From assembly GCF_035582795.1 (NCBI RefSeq), contig NC_134367.1, forward strand, positions 82,815,062 to 82,879,061: a stretch of 64,000 bases of DNA, written 5' to 3'. This stretch comes from Mycteria americana. Taxonomy: Eukaryota > Chordata > Aves > Ciconiiformes > Ciconiidae. The position numbers and the translations under genes were made by a program. How positions within the stretch are numbered: position 1 is the stretch's first letter; each line of letters starts with the position of its first letter. The notes under the pieces were generated by a model that ran no database searches, was not told the origin of the DNA, and saw only the letters and a program-made list of their open reading frames with translations. This document shows positions 35,740-64,000 of the stretch, one piece after another.

Positions 35740-38080
35740 AGGTGAGGGCTTGGGGAAGAAGGAGAGGTACCCTTTAGTAAACAACAATATATAATGGAGT
35801 TTGAACACTCACTTTGTAGGTCCTACTTCTACATAGTAAGACAGTCATTGTTTGTGAGATCCTCAGTGGTTTTTTTTCCTCAAGCTGCTGTAAATTAATC
35901 TTTTCAGTTTGATAACTCAGCTTTAGGCAGATTATTGCTGTAGTTGTGAGCTTCAAAGTTTTGTTCAGATGTGTTGTGTGTTAGTTCCATACATTGGTTA
36001 TCTCAGTTTAACTGTTTTGAAGCTTGTGTTTTACAGACTGGACACCTTCTCACAGGAAGCACACTTGTACTTCTGCAGCAGAAACCTGCACTAGTCTTAG
36101 CTTCATTCTACAATCTCAGTGAGTAAGCAGGACTCTAGAATTACTACTGCAACACAGTTACATGTATAGTGAAAAGTTTGATTATAAGTGGTATTGAAAG
36201 AAAGTAATCATGCAAAGGGACCAAGCACTGCTGCCTCCTAGTGTTAATTACATTGCATCAGTAAGGGTTTCATTAATCTCCATTTTAATCTTACTGAGAT
36301 GTCCTAGAATCCATGAAATCATAATCTGATTTTTACCTGCCTTTTAAGTGTAAAGCTATAAAAATACAGACAACTCTTGTTCAGGCTACCTACTAGAGAT
36401 CTTATAGCTTTTAAGTCTGGGAATGCAAAGTATGATTAAGTATGTTTTAAACATAGCAAAATTACTGTATTCCAGCTTAAGTAAACCACAGGCTAGAACT
36501 TCTTAAAACTTTAGAACAGTGCCCAGAACTGAGGCAAACTATTCCAGAGGATGCCTTTATTCCATATGAGATTATTTTAATTTCCTTTTATGCTGTTTTC
36601 CTCTTGAAATAGCTGCTGTAAATATGTGTAAGTTGCTTCTGATTCTGTTTCAATTCAGAAATCCACCCTAACTTTGAACAACAGAATCAAAGCACTAACT
36701 CTGCTTAACAGCCTTACTCAATAAAAACTCTGCCTGTTCCTGTTGCCTACAGGCTTTGTAGGCTTTATGTAACTACAGCAGATGGACTGTGCCCTCACTG
36801 CATTTTGTCACATTAAACAGTTTCCTTGATTGTCTAGGGCAGGACTTGTCTTGCCATGCTTTCCAAGACAGCTTGTACAGTTCCCTCTTCCCACTGAGAA
36901 TGGAGGAGTGAAGATGATTATGTGCCTGCCTTAAGTACCCATTTTTGGATAAGATGGATCTCCCATTACATGTTGGTCTTTCCAATAATTATAGAAGGCT
37001 TAAATGTCTTCTGCCTCAGCTACTGGGTATCAAACTTAAAACATCTCAAACAGGCTTGTTCAGGTGTTCTACAGAGCATGAGACTCTTCAACAGCATCAA
37101 GGCTGCTGTGTACTGAGGAAATGATCTAGTTCTTATCCTTGTCTGGTCAAGAGCTGTTCCCCACCAAAACAATTTCCTAGAAGACAGTAAGTGGCACTAA
37201 TCAGGTCATGTGAGTCACTGTCATGCTTTTTCAAATGGTCTGTAGCTAAAAATAATCCTGAGTGCTATGTTGGTACTATCTTGGTTTAAGTAATATAATG
37301 CCTGAAAGTGAGGGGTAAATTATTTTGCAAATCAGGTAGCCTTCCTGCATTTGGGCATTATTTGACTAAAAAAAGGCTAGTAGGTTTGCTTAGACTATGT
37401 GAAATAGTATAGTTCTAATCACTGCATGTTATAAATGCAAAATATTTGGCACATGCCAGGCTGAAGTCTGGAAAACCATTATTTTAGTGTTTTGACATTA
37501 ACAAATGAAAAGCCAATTGACTTGGAAAGCAGAACTTTTCAGGTGTAAAAGCTTTAACTATATTCTGTAGATTCTTACAGGAGTTGGCTGTTTTGCATCA
37601 AATTGGACTCACTAAAAAATGGAAAACCTAGTGAATGTCACCCTATCAATTAAGGAAGCTCTCAACTTTGTCTTGCATGGACTCTTGAATTCAGCCAAGT
37701 GATGAACACTTCTCACTCCTGTTTTAGAAGTAGAACTCTGTAAGAACACAGTAAATACTCAGTTGTCCAAAGTCTTCATTAAAATAACTGTGTTCCTTTT
37801 TGTTTCTGAAAGTAATTAGCTAAGTGAAAAAGACTTTTACAATGTGTAATGCTGCAATTTAACTATAGTGTTGTGAAGACTAGTGTTTACAATGTAAAAT
37901 GTTACAATGACAACTGTGTAAGAATGTCCCTGTAAAGTACAGTAGCATGCCTGTTCAGTCACTGCTGTCACATCTTTGCAACTACAAATTACAGACTTTT
38001 TCACTGGAAGCTGAGATAGTCAAGGTGATAGCTAAACTTAGAGCCAAACTTAACAAAACTGAGGGTCAGACCTGAATTTT

Positions 38081-38131
38081 TGGTAAAATTTTATCCAGGT
38101 AGCATTTGCTACCTGGATAAAATTCTTACTA
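38081..38131 (+). repeat. Near-perfect hairpin in the CCSAP 3' UTR
   Basis: The arm aattttatccaggtagca (38087-38104) is exactly complementary to 38107-38124. Pairing continues outward for about six more base pairs with one bulged C (38125) and one G-U wobble, to 38081 and 38131. The loop is only about four bases. It lies about 440 bases before the poly(A) signal, on the sense strand of CCSAP. Confidence 0.9.
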
Positions 38132-38569
38132 AAATAATTCCATTTTAATTGAATTTTTAACATGTATCTCTTCTCATTTTTTTCTTATGGTATAATGCAG
38201 TGCCACTGAACTATAAAGGCCTCTGACTTCTTTCTTTTTACTGTGATAGGGACCAAAAGCTAGCAATCTGAGGGCCTTGTGTGTGGTCACCTGGATATTC
38301 CAGTTTATTTTCCAGCTCAGTGCACTCAGCAGCAAAGCCATATATGGAGCCTGACTCAACACCTTGACAGTAGTCCCTGTAAAATTAGGGGTACAATTGA
38401 ATGGGAAGCTGCCTCAGCTATTGTTAGCACTGAATTCACTTTAAAAACTATAGGGAAATACCATCTGAGCTTTAAGCAATATGTGTTTTTTAAACTTTTT
38501 AAACAGTATTTGTTTTTAATGCTTCTGTATTGTCTATATTTAATAGTGTAATGTCAACCTGTATATGGA

Positions 38570-38575
38570 AATAAA
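38570..38575 (+). terminator. CCSAP: CCSAP polyadenylation signal AATAAA
   Basis: AATAAA follows a T/A-rich stretch and is followed, from about 38605, by TGT/GTTTTTTGG-rich sequence, the usual downstream element. Cleavage is expected around 38590. Confidence 0.8.
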
Positions 38576-38595
38576 ATGAGTGACACAAAGTGCCT

Positions 38596-39755
38596 TGACT
38601 GCTTGTACTGTGTTTTTTGGGGTCTCAGGTTTTCCATTACAGGGTGCTTTAGTCTCTGCATGCAAACTGTGGCTTCTGCATGTCCCATATATTCTCTACT
38701 GGACAGTTAACAGGCTTCTGTAATGACTGGTGTAGGGATAGATCACAGTTACAAGGCAAGCTGAGCTTGTCTATGTTCCTTCTGTAACTCCCACAGATTC
38801 TTAATACCCTTTCCCAATCTGACTAGCTTTTTCTACAAGGAAAAAAAATAGAGCCTAAAATATAATAGCTATCTGAAGTGCTATGCATGCTGAAGCCTTT
38901 GAGAATCTTAATTTAGAACTTTGGAAAAAGAGGGTAACATGGGAAAAAACCAGGAAGCTGCATCACTAAGAACAAGTATAATCTTGCACCTAGGAGAAGT
39001 TAAGCTATTAAAGGATGGCTATATTGAGTTCTATGTGCTGCTGGTTCTATAGTAAATGAAGGAAACAAAGCTACCTAGTATTTTTATTCTCTGTAGATTT
39101 ACAGTATATTTCTTGAAATTTTTATAGTGTTTAATTTTTTCAGCATATAGAATATAATGCACAGAATAATTGGTTTTTTTGTAGCATTTGTTTTGTAAGG
39201 ACTTACTTACAGAAGCTGTGTGCTCTTGAGCCATAGGGTACCTAGTTGAATACAAAGAATGGACAAGAGATGGGCCAACTATGAATTGCCTAATAGTCTG
39301 GAGAAGTTGTAAGTGCAGAATACATTCTGTATTTTCCCTTGCTTTAGGTTTTTAAAGCATTAACTTCTGAAGCCACATTCTGAGAGATCTAGACATATCC
39401 ATCTCGGAGACAAGGAAAGTAAGTAAGTGCACCTTTGCAGCCATAACCTCTCAAGGGCACACAGAAGAGAAGGGATGTATTGTTCCTCTCTAACAGGGGG
39501 TGGCAGCAGCAGTGCAGGGTTGGGGCTCTCCCATGCCATAGGCAAAGCTGCCACCGGAGAGTACAATGAGGGCCCTGCTCCTGGGAAATACACTGAAGCA
39601 CTCAAGCTCCTTTAGCAGCTGCTGCTGCTTTCCTACCCACATATAGGCTATGCAATGAATTTAGTACAAGTGTTTTTCAAGACCATCTAAGGTTTGTCAT
39701 GTTATGGATTTCACTTAGCAGGCAAAACTTGTAAATAGAATTTGCTGTAAGACAC
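38596..39755. other. Gap between the convergent CCSAP and RAB4A 3' ends
   Basis: About 1.2 kb with no exon, RNA or transposon that I can recognise. A mildly GC-richer patch at about 39430-39620 has overlapping short frames on both strands and no known domain. Confidence 0.6.
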
Positions 39756-39776
39756 CTAGAAAATCAAGAAAGATTC

Positions 39777-39782
39777 TTTATT
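39777..39782 (-). terminator. RAB4A: Candidate RAB4A polyadenylation signal (AATAAA on minus strand)
   Basis: TTTATT on the plus strand reads AATAAA on the minus strand. It is followed downstream on that strand by T- and GT-containing sequence (about 39735-39765). A second candidate is at 40111-40116. Which is used cannot be decided from sequence alone. Confidence 0.45.
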
Positions 39783-40282
39783 TGGTGCTAAATACAAGCA
39801 TTAAATGAAACAGTATAGGCCAACAGACTCATTAAAAGGCAAGACATTGGCTTTAATAAGACATTTAAATCTCTTAAAGGTCTGAACAGCTAAAGCTCCA
39901 CATCCAATAAATCCTAGGATATAAGTACCCAGTATTATTTCATGTAAAACTTCAAGCCATCTTGCTTTGGTAAAGTAAGAATTTTACACTAAAAACATAG
40001 ATAATTTAACCTATTTATCACTTACTGTTTAGGTGAGCTAGGTTTGGTTTGCTGTGTGAACTACAATGCTAAAGCTTAAAATCTACTCTAGGGCTGTTAT
40101 TGGCATGGTGTTTATTTTCAGAAATAAAAAACCCTCAGAGGAGAAACAGTAAACAATATAGCTTGCACTGGTGAGAGCTATTGCTTCCAACAGTATTTCC
40201 CTCAAAAGTTGCCATTTTAGAAAGTTTCCTCTTAAAATGTTAGCAAGATGCAGCATAAAAGGTTGCAATACTACAAAACATG

Positions 40283-40303
40283 CACATTAACCTGGTTAAT
40301 GTG
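40283..40303. repeat. Perfect 10-bp palindrome with single central base
   Basis: cacattaacc (40283-40292) and its exact reverse complement (40294-40303) flank one T. Two GTATAC words follow within about 20 bases. It is probably within the RAB4A 3' UTR. Confidence 0.85.
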
Positions 40304-43300
40304 TATACAGTAAGAGTATACATTAAAAAATGGTAAAAATATGTCAAAACTCATAATGACACTATTCTTTCCTTCCAGGTAGGAAGGGGACAGCTTAAGA
40401 CAGTTGGTTACAGAAAGAATAAAACTGTGCTTACTGCTTCTTAACCACAGACACTTGACCAAAGTGATCATAAAGAGGTCCAAAAGAAGCCAGTCTTGTA
40501 TGTAAAGGGAAAAGGACAGGAAGAAGTATAAGAAAATCCCTGCCAAACCCCTAAAATTTCTATTTAAAAGCAACAGAATAGGTAACAGGCCCCTGCTCCT
40601 TTCAACTGCTACTGTAATAATGGAAAGTAGTTTCGATCAACAGCCAAAACACCACTTCAACCATTGTAACAGTGACAGGAGAGAGACCTTTAGCTTTACT
40701 TGTGCCGTGTCCCAGCTGGTAAGTGCTCAGCTTTCACTTTTGTCAGTGTACCAGGAAACCTGATTAGATTGTGGTAAGGGGCAGGGGGAACAGACTCCCT
40801 AAAACCTCACCTTTCCCCAGCATTCCAGAACTGGTTTGGGGTTTCAGAACCAACACCCTTCCCTCCCCAACTCAGCTGAAACACAACACATCTCAGTTAA
40901 TAATACGCCATTTGGACTGGTGGAGAAGACAACTACATCCAACATGTACCAGGACTTGCTTTTGGTAATTTCTTCCAGTTCTGAGTAGTGGAAGCCAAAA
41001 TAAATTGAGTGAAGATTAAGACAGGTAAGTTTCTTTGGAGTTCTTTGATGTTCTGGTAAATGCACAGTTAAGCTGCTTCAGAAATATTTCACACTCTTAC
41101 CAGGAAGAGAATAATCCCTGGCAATCATCGTTATCAGTAATGTAACAAATCCAATCCTAAATATAACAAGATACATAGGAGAGAGATATAACATGAAAGT
41201 CATTGGACCCAACAGCCTTTCTAAAACTAAACCTAGGCTTCTCAAGTACAAAGCAAACTTAATCCCTTATAATTCAGAGATGACCTAAGTTATATAATTT
41301 TCAGATAAGCATGTTTGAACCAAAAATGTCATGACAAAGGGAATAGTTTTAAACACAATTCCAGTTCCATGAAAGATGGTATACCTCTGTGTAGCATTCT
41401 TGCTTTGCTCTTGTGCTTTAACTGCCTTCTAAAATTACAGTATCATCAGTTCAGTTTTCTGGTTTAGTTTTTAAACATGCATTTGACAACTGACCCTTAA
41501 ATAGAAAATATTCATATATAGAAAATAAAGCAAGTATGACCTTGGAATTTCAATACTGGGTTCTGATCAAATTAATTATTTTGTGTTAATTTGCACTTCC
41601 AAGGAGACATCCTGTTTTTAGTTATACAAGTAACTAAGTAAAAATGTCACTTGTGATTTCCATCAGTGCAAGTGAAATTGCCCCCCTTCATTGGTTGAAT
41701 TCAGCTACCTCTGGAAACACTAGCTTAGTTCTGCAGCTCCTTATCTGGCAAAACAAAAGCCACAGGTCTCTCAGCTGATCGGTTGTCATGGCACTGTAAA
41801 AATAATATGCAATACTTGTGGTTCGGTCCTCCTTCTTGGACCCTCTGCAAGTCTCTTCCTCATCTGTTTCCAGTTGAGGAATGAGGACAGGATTCCTAAT
41901 CTCTTGCCCCATGCCTCTTTCTCACAATAGAAAGAGGGCAGGAAAGAAAGTCTGAATTGCACATTTTAACATAAAGAAAAAAAAAATCAGTACCAAGGCT
42001 GAAATTGCCCTTGATGAGTTCACAGGAAGAAATAACTACATTAGTAGTACACTTGTTTTTTTCCTTTCATCACGTGAGTTTCCTGGGGGCAATGTGGACA
42101 GCATTACATATAGTGCACTCACATGAAGTTCAAAGGTAGAGCTCCAGCAAGACAGACTGTAAGTTCCCAATTTTAAAGTCTAATTTCAAAATTCAAGTTC
42201 TTCATTGTACTTTATGAATGTTTAAGAAAAAGAAATCAGTATTTTGAATTTCACACATTCAGGATACAAACTGAACCCAAAGGGGTTCTTCTAAAGCACC
42301 TCAGTAGGTATGCTTCAACAGAGATCATATTTCCACAGCTGATTGCTCTGTGATAATTCTCCATAAGCCCATGCCCCTGCCCTAGAATTACAACACACAC
42401 AGAAGATGCACAGTTCTGTTCACATATACATTCCACCTTCATGATGCCAGTGCTATACAAAACATCAGGACCAAGAAAAAAAAATCCAAGTCAGTCAACA
42501 GCCATTTGAGAGGTTTAAAAGTGTTTTTTCTAAACTTCTAAAGTTTGATAAAAGAGCTTCAGAAGTTATTTAAGAACTGTGATAAAACAGGATATGTGAA
42601 CATCAATAAAAATTACTTTTCCAACTTGACATATTAGTAAACATAAGTATGGGTCCTAACCATATGTTGAGAATCAGTCATGTCAACAGCTTGTTAGTAT
42701 GTGGCAAACTAAGTAGGAAAAAATAAACCAACGACCCTCACTGACAGTGCCAGTGGTTTTATAATTCAGGTCATAAATATAAACTATTGTGCAACAAACA
42801 AACATGACAAAGCCTACCTTAGTTAAATTTGTTTATATGATAAAAAAATAAAATATTAAACTGCTTGTAGTGCAACATTCTATCAGCATACATAAGTATA
42901 CCATGCTTTGTAAATTTACTGTTACATTATTTACAGTATATAGCAATGCTTTAAACTAGAGGTGAAAGAACAAAAACAGGTAATGGAAAATGTTTACATA
43001 CAGGTATGAGTCTTAACATTGTCCACCAAATTATCAAGTTTGCTTTGCAGACTTTTGCGTCACGTGAACATTCCTGCCCCACACCACATGGTACACCTTT
43101 CTGTCAGCAGTGGTCTGCTCTGTTTGTAGATAGTGGAAAGATGTTTTTATAAACTGCATAGCCTTCAAGCTTTTCTGTTTCTTTGAACGCCATTTGCAAG
43201 GACAGCTGTAAAATACACAAGAACTCCCATCAATTATCTACATCTGATCAATCTGAAAATGCAACTCCTGAAATAACATCAACTATTCACTCCTGTAGAG

Positions 43301-44590
43301 CTTTACCGAAGCTGGACTAAATTAATGCCCTCTTCCAGCAGTCTCTTAGTTGAAGGATGATATTTCATAGGAGGAAAATATGGGAGAAAGGCAGTTCAAG
43401 GATTCCTATCCATTATTTAAAATTCTGAGCTCTAATTGGGAGCTAAGCTCCCACAATATAGAACAAAATATGAGAATGCAGAATTATATGCTGCCTTATC
43501 AAACGTTCTGTAAAGCTTCTGCTGGTGTGCACTGCTCAAACTGATGAAAAATTAATACAGTAAAAATGATGCAGTAACTATGCCTGCAGTACTTGTTTAA
43601 TTTGGTATCGCTGTCCTTGTATTAGAGAAATAAGGTTTAATTATATCAGAATAATTAACTACACAGCAATTCCTTAATTACCCTCATTATGTGAGGGAGA
43701 AAGGACTGTTCTAACAGCCAACTTACATACTGTAAGGAGTTAAGTAAAATCCATGAATATTGAGAGGTGTCTTAAGGACAACTGTTTATAAGAAAGACCA
43801 ACCACCAAGCTGTTCTTGGGAGTAGGTTATGTGACTTCTAGGTCTCTTCCCCTACTACTGCTAAAGGGAAAATCTATTCCTCACATCCTCTGAAGAATGT
43901 CTTTGGAAGACTTTTAGAAGACTGCACACCCATTCCATAGGCTGCAACAGCCCTTGGAGAGCTACTTTAGATGACAACACTGCTTAAGCAGCAAATACCA
44001 CTATTCTCTTGTTGACATTTCTGCTCATAGCAGACAAATCAGAACCACTTTGGCTGGTTTTAGGAGGGAAAAAAAAAAAGTGGAAGTTTGAAATCCAGTA
44101 TTATCTTTAATTTTCAAGCCTCAGTCTTTAATATTTTCAGAAAAGACTATATAATAGCTTTGGACAAGATACTGCACCATGCATTTTGTGATTTCTCATT
44201 TCTAGTAATATTTGTTCATGATACAACAGAAATGATTCACCTTATCTACAGTGCATTAGGTAACTATTAGGGCAATAACATGTTTTAAGAATACAGAATT
44301 TTTCAATGTTTTCCACATCATTACTCTGACTAAGCAAAGATCTATCAATACTTCAGTAAAAGCACTAGTCTTGCTTTAGTGGGTAGATGGTAGAAGAAAA
44401 AATCAAAGTATATAAAAAAATCCATTCTACTGTGCATTATTTCACTATATTCTCAGGCACCTTTGTGAAAAAGCCAAGCACTCAATATAGCATGTTTATG
44501 AAAATTGGTAATTTACCCAACACCCTGAGATTTTTGTAACCTTACCTTCTGTATCTAAAGTGAGTATTTGGGATTTTGTGTTTTGTTTCT

Positions 44591-60980
<16,390 letters not shown>

Positions 60981-61515
60981 TTCGGGAGCGGCAAGCCCCC
61001 CCTTCCTCCTCCCCTGCCCGGGGACGGCGCTGACCGGCGGAGGCTCGCGGCCCGGCAGAACCGAGCGGGCGGGCCGGGAGGGAAGCGGAGAAGCCACCGG
61101 CGCCCCGGCGCGGCTCAAGCCCCGCCAGCAACGGCCACAGCTGCGCACGCGCGCCCGGGCCGCCTCGCCCTCCGCCGGCGGCGGGGGAGGGTGGGGGGGG
61201 TGAGGGCGAGCCCCGCCTCCCCGCGCAGGCGCGGCGGCCTCCCGGCCGGCGGCCCCGCCTCCCCGCGGTGTCCGTCACCAAAACAAGGCGCACGTGCAGG
61301 GCTGCGGAGCCGCGCAGCCGTTGGGGCGGGGCGGGGGGCGCGAGAGCGCGGCCTGCGTGACAGCCCGGCCCCCCCAGGCGGTACGGGCTGTGAGGTGTGG
61401 CGGCGGCCGTGCCGGTCGTGCCCGTGTTCACAGAACGCTCCCTCATCCGAACGTAGCCCGTGCTGCTCCGACGTCTGCGTTGGAAGTCGAATGGTGTTTG
61501 TATGATGAAGTCCCC

Positions 61516-62190
61516 TCAGCTCTTCCTGGAATCTGAGGCGATTGCCGTTGACTTTCCTGCTGGTGAGCATGCAAACATTTTTCCCCTGGTGCAGAACCCC
61601 CCTGTGACAGTTCCTCCTGAAAACTGTAATGCACTGTTTGGCTTTAATCCTAAAATGTCTACCTCAGATTCTTTGAAATCCCCCCCTCCAATTGCCAGCA
61701 TTTCAGCCAAAGGCTGAGCCTTTTGCTGCAAATCATTTTTGAGGGACATGGTATATATAACAGACAGGGATTTAGGGTTTTTTTGCAGCGCTCCTGACTT
61801 CACAATGGCTTTTCTTACTTCCAAGATAAACCCCAAGGAAAGTCAGATTGTGGAATAAACTTCCTGAGTGCAATAGCACTTGATTTATATTATTCTTCCT
61901 TTGATGTCTTATTAATTCCCCTGTAATCCTGGTTAGCCTGGCAGCAAGGGGCACTAAGACCCCACCACAACAGCCTGTCTGTCTTTTCTCTCCTCAGACA
62001 ATACTTCCTGTGTGTCCTCCACATTCATCTTTCTGCCAGTCCTTTTAAAAATTCCTCTTCTGTTATTTCTGGCTTTTTTAATCTTGTTGCTCACAACTTC
62101 CCATTCTTTCCACTTCTCCATCATCTCCCAAGCTGTAGGAAAAACTGCCTCTGCCTGTCCCAGCCATTTCCTTACCCAGTCTATTGCTGG
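61516..62190 (-). pseudogene. Unrecognised decayed coding-like segment upstream of RAB4A
   Basis: Read on the minus strand, three successive open stretches follow each other with shifts of frame: about 62190-61954 (78 codons to a TAG), 61954-61772 and 61836-61516. The first has a protein-like composition: several tryptophans, many Glu/Lys/Arg and a helix-like pattern. I could not assign it to any family. It could be a remnant of a retroelement or a processed gene, or coincidence. No LTR or poly(A) end was found beside it. Confidence 0.25.
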
Positions 62191-64000
62191 TCAAAGGTCA
62201 GCTTTTAAGTTCCTATCTCTAATCAGTGAAACAATACACGTTGAGCCAGCACCAAGAATCCCTCAGAGAATCTGCTGATTATTGTTGATGTTGTGGATAC
62301 ACATAGACAAAGAAACTTGCTACAGTTTTCAAAGAACCAACTACTTAACAGTAATTAGAGCTTATAAACACAGGTTCCCAAAGTTATCATAGCCCTGATG
62401 CACAGAGGATATTAAAGTCTAAAATGTCACATGTGACCATTTCTCCAGGGTATCTTCTCTCCATAATGCTGGAGGAAGCTGGTGTGCCTTCACATGAGCT
62501 GCATCCCAGTATGTCACCGACCAGAACTTTGTGGCTGAAAGCTGCCCCCCAAAATGGTACGTTTTGAGGCTGAGGTTGGGCCTTAAAGAAGTTTGGTCTA
62601 ATGTTACTGAATCCCTCATAGATGTTGGTTATTTTTGCTCAAAAAAAAAACAAAATTAAGCAAAAGTTTTAACAAAAAAAATTCCCAAAGATTGGTTAAC
62701 ACAGAAATAGACAGACTTTACTAGATTATTAAAAATATGTCATGTTATGTCAATAAGAGAACATGTAGATTTAGACATCTTGCACTGTATAAACAGTACT
62801 TTAGGCTAAGAGACAAATTAGTCTTTTCAGATCTTGTTTTTATTATGTGCATCTTGCAAGATGAGCTTGCCTATATGGAGGTTATATTTGATAAATATGT
62901 TGTTGTGCTAATTCCATACTCCTCTGCCTCCAACCACTCAATTAGTTTACATGGACATGCCAATAAAATGCATTAAAACTGTAAAGCTTTCTATAAAAGC
63001 TATTAGTAATACTGAAGAGGAAGGTGGAAGTTGGAAGAATGGTAAAGCAAAGACAGGAGAACATGAGAGATTAATAGGATTGGGTGTTTCAGTATTTCTG
63101 CTTTATAGAGGAAATTAGAACAAAGGGTGTAATTCAGAAATAAGAAAGATTGCACTAGGTTAGAAAGTATATAGCTGATATCTCAGTGATTTGAGAATAT
63201 AGGGTACTGTATGTTAATAAGATAATTATTTCTGAGCAATCAAAAAATAAATAGCTAGAACTGACCTCATCAGTGTCCATCTTGAGTATGAGGGTGAAGA
63301 AAACCAAAAGCCAAATGTTTAATTCATCTTCTGATTGATGGTTTCTGTTGTTTACACCTGCTAGAAACTTCTGGGCCATGTAAAACCAGATATAGTATGT
63401 CAAATTCTATCTGCAGATCAGGCATTTAAATACTATCATTTGTTCCCTACATTAGTTTCACCACAATTATTGTGCCTATAATTGGTTGTAGTTGTGAAAT
63501 TGCTGCCCAGAAGGTCATGTTGAGGTTTCTCTAAAAATGCTAATCTAATTTTTTACTAGTTTTTACTAATCAGTGTACCATAATATTACTGTCTGACACC
63601 TTAGAATGGAAGAGGACCCACAAGATCTCCTCAAGAGCCAGACTCGGGATGGGGTATTCTGTGAAAGCTTTCTTCCAAAATAAAATAACCTGACTTCTAG
63701 GACTTTGCAGATTTGGTTATGGCTTTTAATGACCTAGCACTGCAAGTGGCCAGATCCTTCTGTTTTCCTTTGCCGTATTGTAGGGAAACAAAGTTCAGTC
63801 TGGATCTGAAGTTGGGCCGTGTTTTGGATCCACCTTCTCTGTGGGCTCAGGGCTTCTGGCTGGGGCTGGAGTGCAGCTAAAGGTGGGATGGGCTGTTACC
63901 CGAGAGAATGATAGGGCATGTCTTGGTTTGGTCTGAAGGTGGCACTGCAGGGCCATATGTGAAAGGCAGACAGTAGCCTGACTCTACCTATGTATTTTCT
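62191..64000. other. AT-rich DNA upstream of RAB4A
   Basis: No exon, RNA gene or clear transposon. A short stretch at about 63600-63640 is loosely reminiscent of a reversed CR1 3' end but too diverged to call. The window ends in this segment. Confidence 0.6.

Larger units (their letters stand above)
34670..38595 (+). other. CCSAP: CCSAP 3' untranslated region (inferred, about 3.9 kb)
   Basis: Downstream of the stop the sequence is AT-rich, without exons, up to a strong polyadenylation signal at 38570. An AATAAA word at about 35308 and an AATAAAA at about 36720 could give shorter isoforms. It contains a G14 run and a strong hairpin near its 3' end. The extent is inferred from the signals; no transcript was available. 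Confidence 0.7.
39756..44590 (-). other. RAB4A: RAB4A 3' untranslated region (inferred)
   Basis: The plus strand here is A- and C-rich, which fits being the template of a minus-strand transcript. There are no coding exons beyond the stop codon at 44591-44593, and only short open frames. The length of up to about 4.8 kb depends on which poly(A) signal is used. Confidence 0.55.

Overview
This is vertebrate nuclear DNA, almost certainly from a bird. Genes are split by GT-AG introns, the promoters are CpG islands, and the repeats are CR1 LINE fragments plus a solo long terminal repeat (LTR) of a type I associate with non-galliform birds. That last point is from memory; the sequence alone does not give the species. 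I see no bacterial genes, operons, CRISPR arrays, tRNA or rRNA genes.

Three protein genes are recognisable. (1) Positions 1-about 940, plus strand: the last three coding exons and 3' UTR of skeletal alpha-actin, ACTA1, with the 5' part outside the window. (2) 23298-34669, plus strand: the complete three-exon coding sequence (254 codons) of CCSAP, the centriole, cilia and spindle associated protein, followed by a 3' UTR of about 3.9 kb ending near 38595. (3) 60980-44591, minus strand: the complete seven-exon coding sequence (218 codons) of the endosomal recycling GTPase RAB4A, with a probable long 3' UTR reaching about 39.8 kb. CCSAP and RAB4A converge tail to tail with roughly 1.2 kb between their likely ends. 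Order and orientation match the human 1q42.13 block RAB4A-CCSAP-ACTA1, read in reverse. The genes share a neighbourhood, not a pathway: muscle thin filament, centriole/cilium, and early endosome recycling.

Layout: 0.9-21.9 kb is a GC-rich intergenic stretch with no supported gene. It holds a 169-bp pure TTTC-type pyrimidine tract, a perfect 15-bp hairpin and one long open frame I do not believe is coding. 21.9-24 kb is the CpG-rich CCSAP promoter. 24-38.6 kb is the rest of CCSAP, with a CR1 fragment antisense in intron 1 that keeps reverse-transcriptase coding sequence. 39.8-61 kb is RAB4A, with an older plus-strand CR1 remnant in intron 6 and a complete 573-bp solo LTR with 5-bp target duplication in intron 1. 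61-61.4 kb is the RAB4A CpG island. 61.5-64 kb is upstream DNA containing an unrecognised, frame-broken, coding-like segment on the minus strand.

I found no convincing new biological system. The most distinctive unexplained items are a near-perfect hairpin in the CCSAP 3' UTR (38081-38131), the decayed coding-like segment at 61516-62190, a minus-strand AATAAA plus A15 signature at 53038-53085 interrupted upstream by the LTR, and strand-composition asymmetry that appears to reverse between the two convergent genes.
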